Shown here in pieces: positions 8,111 through 11,615 of a stretch of DNA of 11,615 bases. A model generated the notes under the pieces. That model saw only the letters and a program-made list of their open reading frames with translations, searched no databases and had not been told where the DNA came from. Position numbers and translations under genes: made by a program. The DNA lies in NCBI GenBank assembly GCA_003024985.2, contig PXIH01S0010322.1. One strand, written 5' to 3'. This DNA comes from Euperipatoides rowelli. Its lineage: Eukaryota; Onychophora; Udeonychophora; Euonychophora; Peripatopsidae. Numbering within the stretch: position 1 is the first letter of the stretch; the number at the start of each line of letters is the position of its first letter.

Positions 8111-9190
8111 TATTATGCAAAACACATTTTCTTGTTTATTTATGTGTTTCTAGAGTTATTCTCTCATTTAAATTAATTAAAGTGAAATATATTTTTATAT
8201 TTATTTACTATGTAGCTTGATTTGATTTATTTTCATGTATTTATTTGAACTGTCAATAAGTAAAAAAAAAAACTCCTTTTTTACTGTATATACATTAAAG
8301 TATAAAAATAAAAATATAAATATACAGATATCTCTTTTTAATAATATGTGAATAGAAAAACAAACCCTTATGTACAGTATATTTATTTTGAGCTGAGTTA
8401 TAATATAAAAATNTTACTACTTATTAATACATTATTAACTATTTATATCGTACTGTATGTAATGACTGTAATTGCCGGATTTGAAAACAGGTCTCTATAA
8501 TAATGAAACCTTTATAATATTTAAAATCTTAATCATTTATTGACTATTTATTTGAAACTTTTATTTAAGAAAGTTCTAATTCGGCTTTAAGCAAATTTAA
8601 CATCCAAATTATTTAAATTATAGTTGAATTTTATCTCAGTCATTTATTTTGGATGGTTACATGTTTTAATATATTTTTAGAAATATTTGTAAATTCCTTT
8701 TGTTATTCAGTATTATGTTTTAGATATTGAAAAATACACACTGTATTAGTGGAATTCTTGAACATGACTGTACTCTAGCTATATAAGTAAAAAATAATTT
8801 ATTTTGTTTCTGGGTTTGGACAAAGAAAAATGTTTTTAATTCCCTATTAAATTGCTAACTAGCCTAATTTATATTTGTGTTAGAATTTATATAGAACTCC
8901 TTATTCAATGGTTTCTTTTATATTATAATTCGGGTTACCTCCTAATATATATATATTTTATTTATTTTAATAAAACTTTTAGATATATACAAATAATTGT
9001 TTTAGCCAGTTACATTCTCTGACTAAAAATACTCTTCTATTATTTCTTTATCTTCTATCATAATTAATAAACAAGTTAATTCTAAACATAAATCCAACAA
9101 GCAATAAAATAAATAAGCAAAATTAATCTTGAATCAACCAATACAATATCCATAGAGATATTAGCATTCTATTCTTATACCCTGCTTGAC
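8111..9190. other. AT-rich stretch, no gene seen
   Basis: A/T runs and stops in every frame, a (TA) tract near 8945-8957, and one undetermined base at 8413. The part from about 8940 to 9218 could be the 3' UTR and tail of the minus-strand LINE, since its coding part stops at 9219, but no clear tail or duplication marks the end. Confidence 0.5.
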
Positions 9191-9218
9191 CTTCACATGT
9201 TTTAGGTCCCCTTACCAA

Positions 9219-9963
9219 TTACCCTATTTTTAATAACCCCCTTTTGCCCCACACCTGATAAAACTTATCATTACCCAACATGAACATGTATTTTAAGTAC
9301 ATTTGTTTATAATACAGTTCATTTCTAGCTAGTTCATTTTTTATCTGTTCTCCTCCCAATAATGCATCACATCTTGTTTTCCATACAACAAACCAAGCCG
9401 CCAAAATTATTTTGAACACTTTGCTCGGAATTTTAGTGAAATCTCTTCTAGCAATCCAATCATTCATGTTGAAGAGTTCCGTCACCAACTGGCCAATTGC
9501 TACTCTAGCTCTTGTCAACCTACTAAATTCCACAAACAAATGAAACAAATTCTCTACAAGTCCACAACCATATATGCATAATGCATCATCTCTGTCCTTC
9601 AACATACATTTTCCCAACATCCATGACTTTGTTGGTAGTAATCCCAATACTAATTAGATTATAAACTCTGCAGAGATCCATGCACATTTCTTTTTTGTAT
9701 AAATTGCAAATTAACATTCCTGTTTTTGTACTCAATAAATGGCTTTTCTCCCATTATGATTGGTCTTTAATTTTTTTATACTTTACTCTGTCATCATTTA
9801 CCGCCATGTTTCCAAAATATTCATGATTTTTCTTCCATTGTGAGAATAGTGAATCCTTAACTGTTTGGGCTATTTCAAACAGTTTGTTATACTCCTGATT
9901 TCCTACTATATTATTTTCAACAAAGTTGTACATTATGACTTTATTGACTATGTTTATATCCAT
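9219..9963 (-). pseudogene. LINE ORF2 C-terminal part, broken
   Basis: Two frames cover the end of ORF2. The first (9963-9754) starts MDINIVNKVIMYNF, directly continuing the GGLRL motif, and ends at a stop. After about 100 bases with stops in this frame, a second frame (9647-9219) begins GLLPTKSWMLGKCMLKDRDD. It then has CIYGCGLVENLFHLFVEF, the Cys/His segment found after reverse transcriptase in L1/Tx1 elements. The last expected Cys of that segment is Phe. The frame continues AAWFVVWKTRCDALLGG and ends VWGKRGLLKIG, a typical LINE terminus. It cannot give a working protein. Confidence 0.88.
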
Positions 9964-11006
9964 GAGTCGTAAACCTCCTTTATTTTTAAGCAGTCTTACT
10001 CTCCTATAAACTTGTATTTTTGAAACATAAAATTTTTAATCATCTTGTTATATTGTTGACCAAACGATTTAGATATCATTACATAAGGGAAGTAAAAATA
10101 TAACCGAGATGCAATCAATGTATTAACTTATTTTGCCTTTTCAAACAATGCCAACTTGAATTTTTCATACACCTTGAGATCACTTTGCATTTCCTACTTT
10201 TTCTTTTGCAATTGAGAATACTGAATGGAATTACTGTATTTAATGGGGAATTTAATTCCAAGGATTTTTTCATGTTTACCATTCAAATCTCTGTAACTTT
10301 GGACTTTCTTTTTCTTAAGATTCCACACATAGGATTTATGAAAGATAATTGGCAAACCCATAATACCAGTAAATTTTTTTAACAACATATTATATTTTAT
10401 CAAGCTGTCTCTTTCCTGATACAAACAAAGTGATATCATCTATGTAAGATACCAATTTGATCCTTTTCACTTTTCCTTTGACCCAAATTCCTTTGCTCCC
10501 ACTAGCAATTTCCTTGATTAGATCTACCAAGTACAATGAATATAGATGACACAGGGGACCCCTGCAATATACCATTTATAATACTTTCAAATTTTATATA
10601 CTCTTTGTGATTCATAACTGCTAAAGATTTATTTTTGATCAAATTTATTAATAAATTGGTAGTCTTGTTATTTCCTTTGTACTTTATTATCAAATACACC
10701 ATGTTGCTCATATTGACATTATTAAAGGCCCCTACATGTCTATATGCAGAACACAAAGTTCCTCTTTTGGTTTTGTTTCATAATTAGAAAACACCATGTG
10801 CATAAACCGTATCAATTGTGCAATAATATTGTCCTGACCTTTATACCAAATATTGTGTCAGGTAAAACTCCCTTTATTATATTAGTTATCTGTCCTAGAA
10901 TCACTTTCTCCAATATTTTCTGGTCAACATTAATGAAAGCTATTGGCCTATCCTGTAATGCTTGAATTCCCCAATAGCCTATGAGATACTTTTTTGGAAT
11001 GATTTT
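9964..11006 (-). pseudogene. LINE reverse transcriptase, frameshifted
   Basis: All main reverse transcriptase blocks are visible but spread over shifting frames. The finger block reads KIIPKK and RPIAFINVDQKILEKVI, then LPDTIFGIKVRTIL. A frame change follows near 10805-10820. Motif A reads ELCVLHIDM at about 10735-10760 with the catalytic Asp present; a frameshift at 10730-10735 leads into VGAFNNVN, where the usual AFD is AFN. LQGSPVSSIFIV (motif B, QGSP at 10553-10564) is followed by another shift. Motif C is YIDD at 10435-10446, then a shift into the thumb-like IKYNMLLKKFTGIMGLP and LGIKF. Downstream, stops precede NKGGLRL at about 9966. Several independent lesions mean an old, dead copy. 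Confidence 0.9.
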
Positions 11007-11093
11007 AACACATTCACTGTGTATGACTCGAATCCGACTCAACACGGACTTTCACAATATGTTGAAGACTCGGATCCGAGTCCATTGTGTTAA
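11005..11093. mobile_element. TTAA-flanked piggyBac-like MITE
   Basis: An 89-bp block bounded by TTAA at 11005-11008 and 11090-11093, with related inverted ends. The left end reads TTAACACATTCACTG and the right end, reversed, TTAACACAATGGACTCGG. Both ends contain GACTCGRATCCGASTC: the right copy (11067-11082) is a perfect 16-bp palindrome and the left copy (11025-11040) matches it at 14 of 16. TTAA duplication and TTAACAC termini are marks of piggyBac-type elements. Another TTAACAC-type end, reversed, lies at 11129-11132, so the element could instead be 128 bp. It sits inside the LINE just before the IIPKK motif and has no coding capacity. Confidence 0.65.
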
Positions 11094-11237
11094 AGCTTCA
11101 AAATGCAAATATTAATTGGGCAACAGTGTTAAACATTTTTTTATCATTTAGGCACATAAAATAGGANTGTACCGGTATATATCCTATATGCGCTTTATAT
11201 AGACACAATGCCATTTTCTGCAAACTAGACAACTCAA

Positions 11238-11366
11238 AACACACCACTGTGAAAAATAAAAATGGACAATTCAATTAGATATCAGATTAGACAGAAACAT
11301 ATTTCTTCTGCTGCATAATCTGATATTTAATTGAATTGTCTATTATTATATTTCACAGTGGGTGTT
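11238..11366. repeat. Foldback element (near-perfect long hairpin)
   Basis: A left arm (11238-11289) and right arm (11316-11366) are inverted copies around a 26-base spacer. Over the central 44 bases they match at 40 positions, and two mismatches are G/A changes that would pair as G-U in one RNA strand. Outer ends are AACACACCACTGTG and, reversed, AACACCCACTGTG, with a one-base indel. The size and structure suit a MITE or foldback transposon. A transcript would form a hairpin of about 50 bp, like a small-RNA precursor. No clear target duplication is visible. Confidence 0.8.
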
Positions 11367-11615
11367 ATTCCTTAGTATATTATTAAATATATATTTTGGA
11401 ATTTATGTCATGATTAAAAACATTGATATCATGACCATTGATATATTTGAAAACGAGATATTTAATCGAATTTATTGACAAAATAATTTTCATTATTTTA
11501 TTCTACAAGTGATAGACATGCAAAGTTAATATTTTGCCATCTGCTTCCATCATTCAATAACACTGTAATATGTTTGAAAACTTTAATTTAAGGGGCATAT
11601 TGAATAGTTTTTTAA
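11367..11615. other. AT-rich end of window, no gene seen
   Basis: AT-rich DNA with a small direct repeat (CATTGATAT at about 11421 and 11436). No LINE motif continues here on the minus strand, so the LINE appears to end before the foldback element. Confidence 0.5.

Larger units (their letters stand above)
9219..11240 (-). mobile_element. Degenerate L1/Tx1-type LINE, minus strand
   Basis: Pieces of a non-LTR retrotransposon ORF2 follow one another in the correct order on the minus strand. They are the IIPKK and RPIAFINVDQKI block, HIDM...GAFNNVN, LQGSPVSS, SYIDDITLF, NKGGLRLMDI, and the C-terminal GLLPTK...C...H segment. The RPI..NVD.KI wording is typical of the L1/Tx1 group rather than Jockey or CR1. 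The element encoded target-primed reverse transcription. The endonuclease and ORF1 are absent, so it is 5' truncated, as most LINE copies are. The upstream edge is uncertain: a frame stays open on the minus strand over 11133-11240 but carries no motif. A MITE interrupts the reverse transcriptase near 11005. Confidence 0.9.

Noticed and set aside
10185-10382. Plus-strand open frame
   Set aside because: Shadow of the minus-strand LINE thumb-like region.
10744-10965. Plus-strand open frame
   Set aside because: Shadow of the minus-strand reverse transcriptase finger block.

Overview
The window looks like animal (invertebrate) nuclear DNA, not bacterial. It is roughly 70-75% A+T and has long gene-poor stretches, A/T homopolymers, a (ATT)n microsatellite and single unresolved bases (N at 2280, 8413, 11167). 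It carries a decayed LINE, two tRNA-derived SINEs with target-site duplications, and MITE-like inverted repeats. A mollusc or similar marine invertebrate would fit, but this is inference; nothing I can read fixes the taxon. There is no bacterial operon, CRISPR array or phage module.

Region by region: 1-960 is AT-rich with one GC-richer island (80-190) that could be an exon or a SINE relic. Positions 958-7944 hold scattered exon-like islands on the minus strand that may belong to one split gene. The candidate start exon is at 7902-7944, with a strong Kozak context and a hydrophobic signal-like N-terminus. A CUB-like exon lies at 6485-6614 and an exon with an excellent acceptor at 4761-4915. 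A Trp/Tyr-rich last exon at 1030-1204 is followed by two AATAAA signals. The exon phases do not all join, so some exons are missing or belong elsewhere, and I do not recognise the protein. Two SINEs sit in the putative introns: 2980-3353 (minus strand) and 5276-5550 (plus strand), flanked by 15-bp and 12-bp direct repeats.

A CpG-richer stretch at about 7890-8110 may be the promoter of this gene. Upstream of it, 8110-9190 is AT-rich filler. From 9219 to about 11,240 the minus strand carries a dead L1/Tx1-type LINE. Reverse transcriptase motifs, the GGL-type connection and the terminal Cys/His segment occur in order but in shifting frames. A small TTAA-flanked piggyBac-like MITE (11005-11093, possibly to 11132) interrupts the reverse transcriptase. 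Just beyond it is a 129-bp foldback element (11238-11366) whose arms match at 40 of 44 central positions. The window ends in featureless AT-rich sequence.
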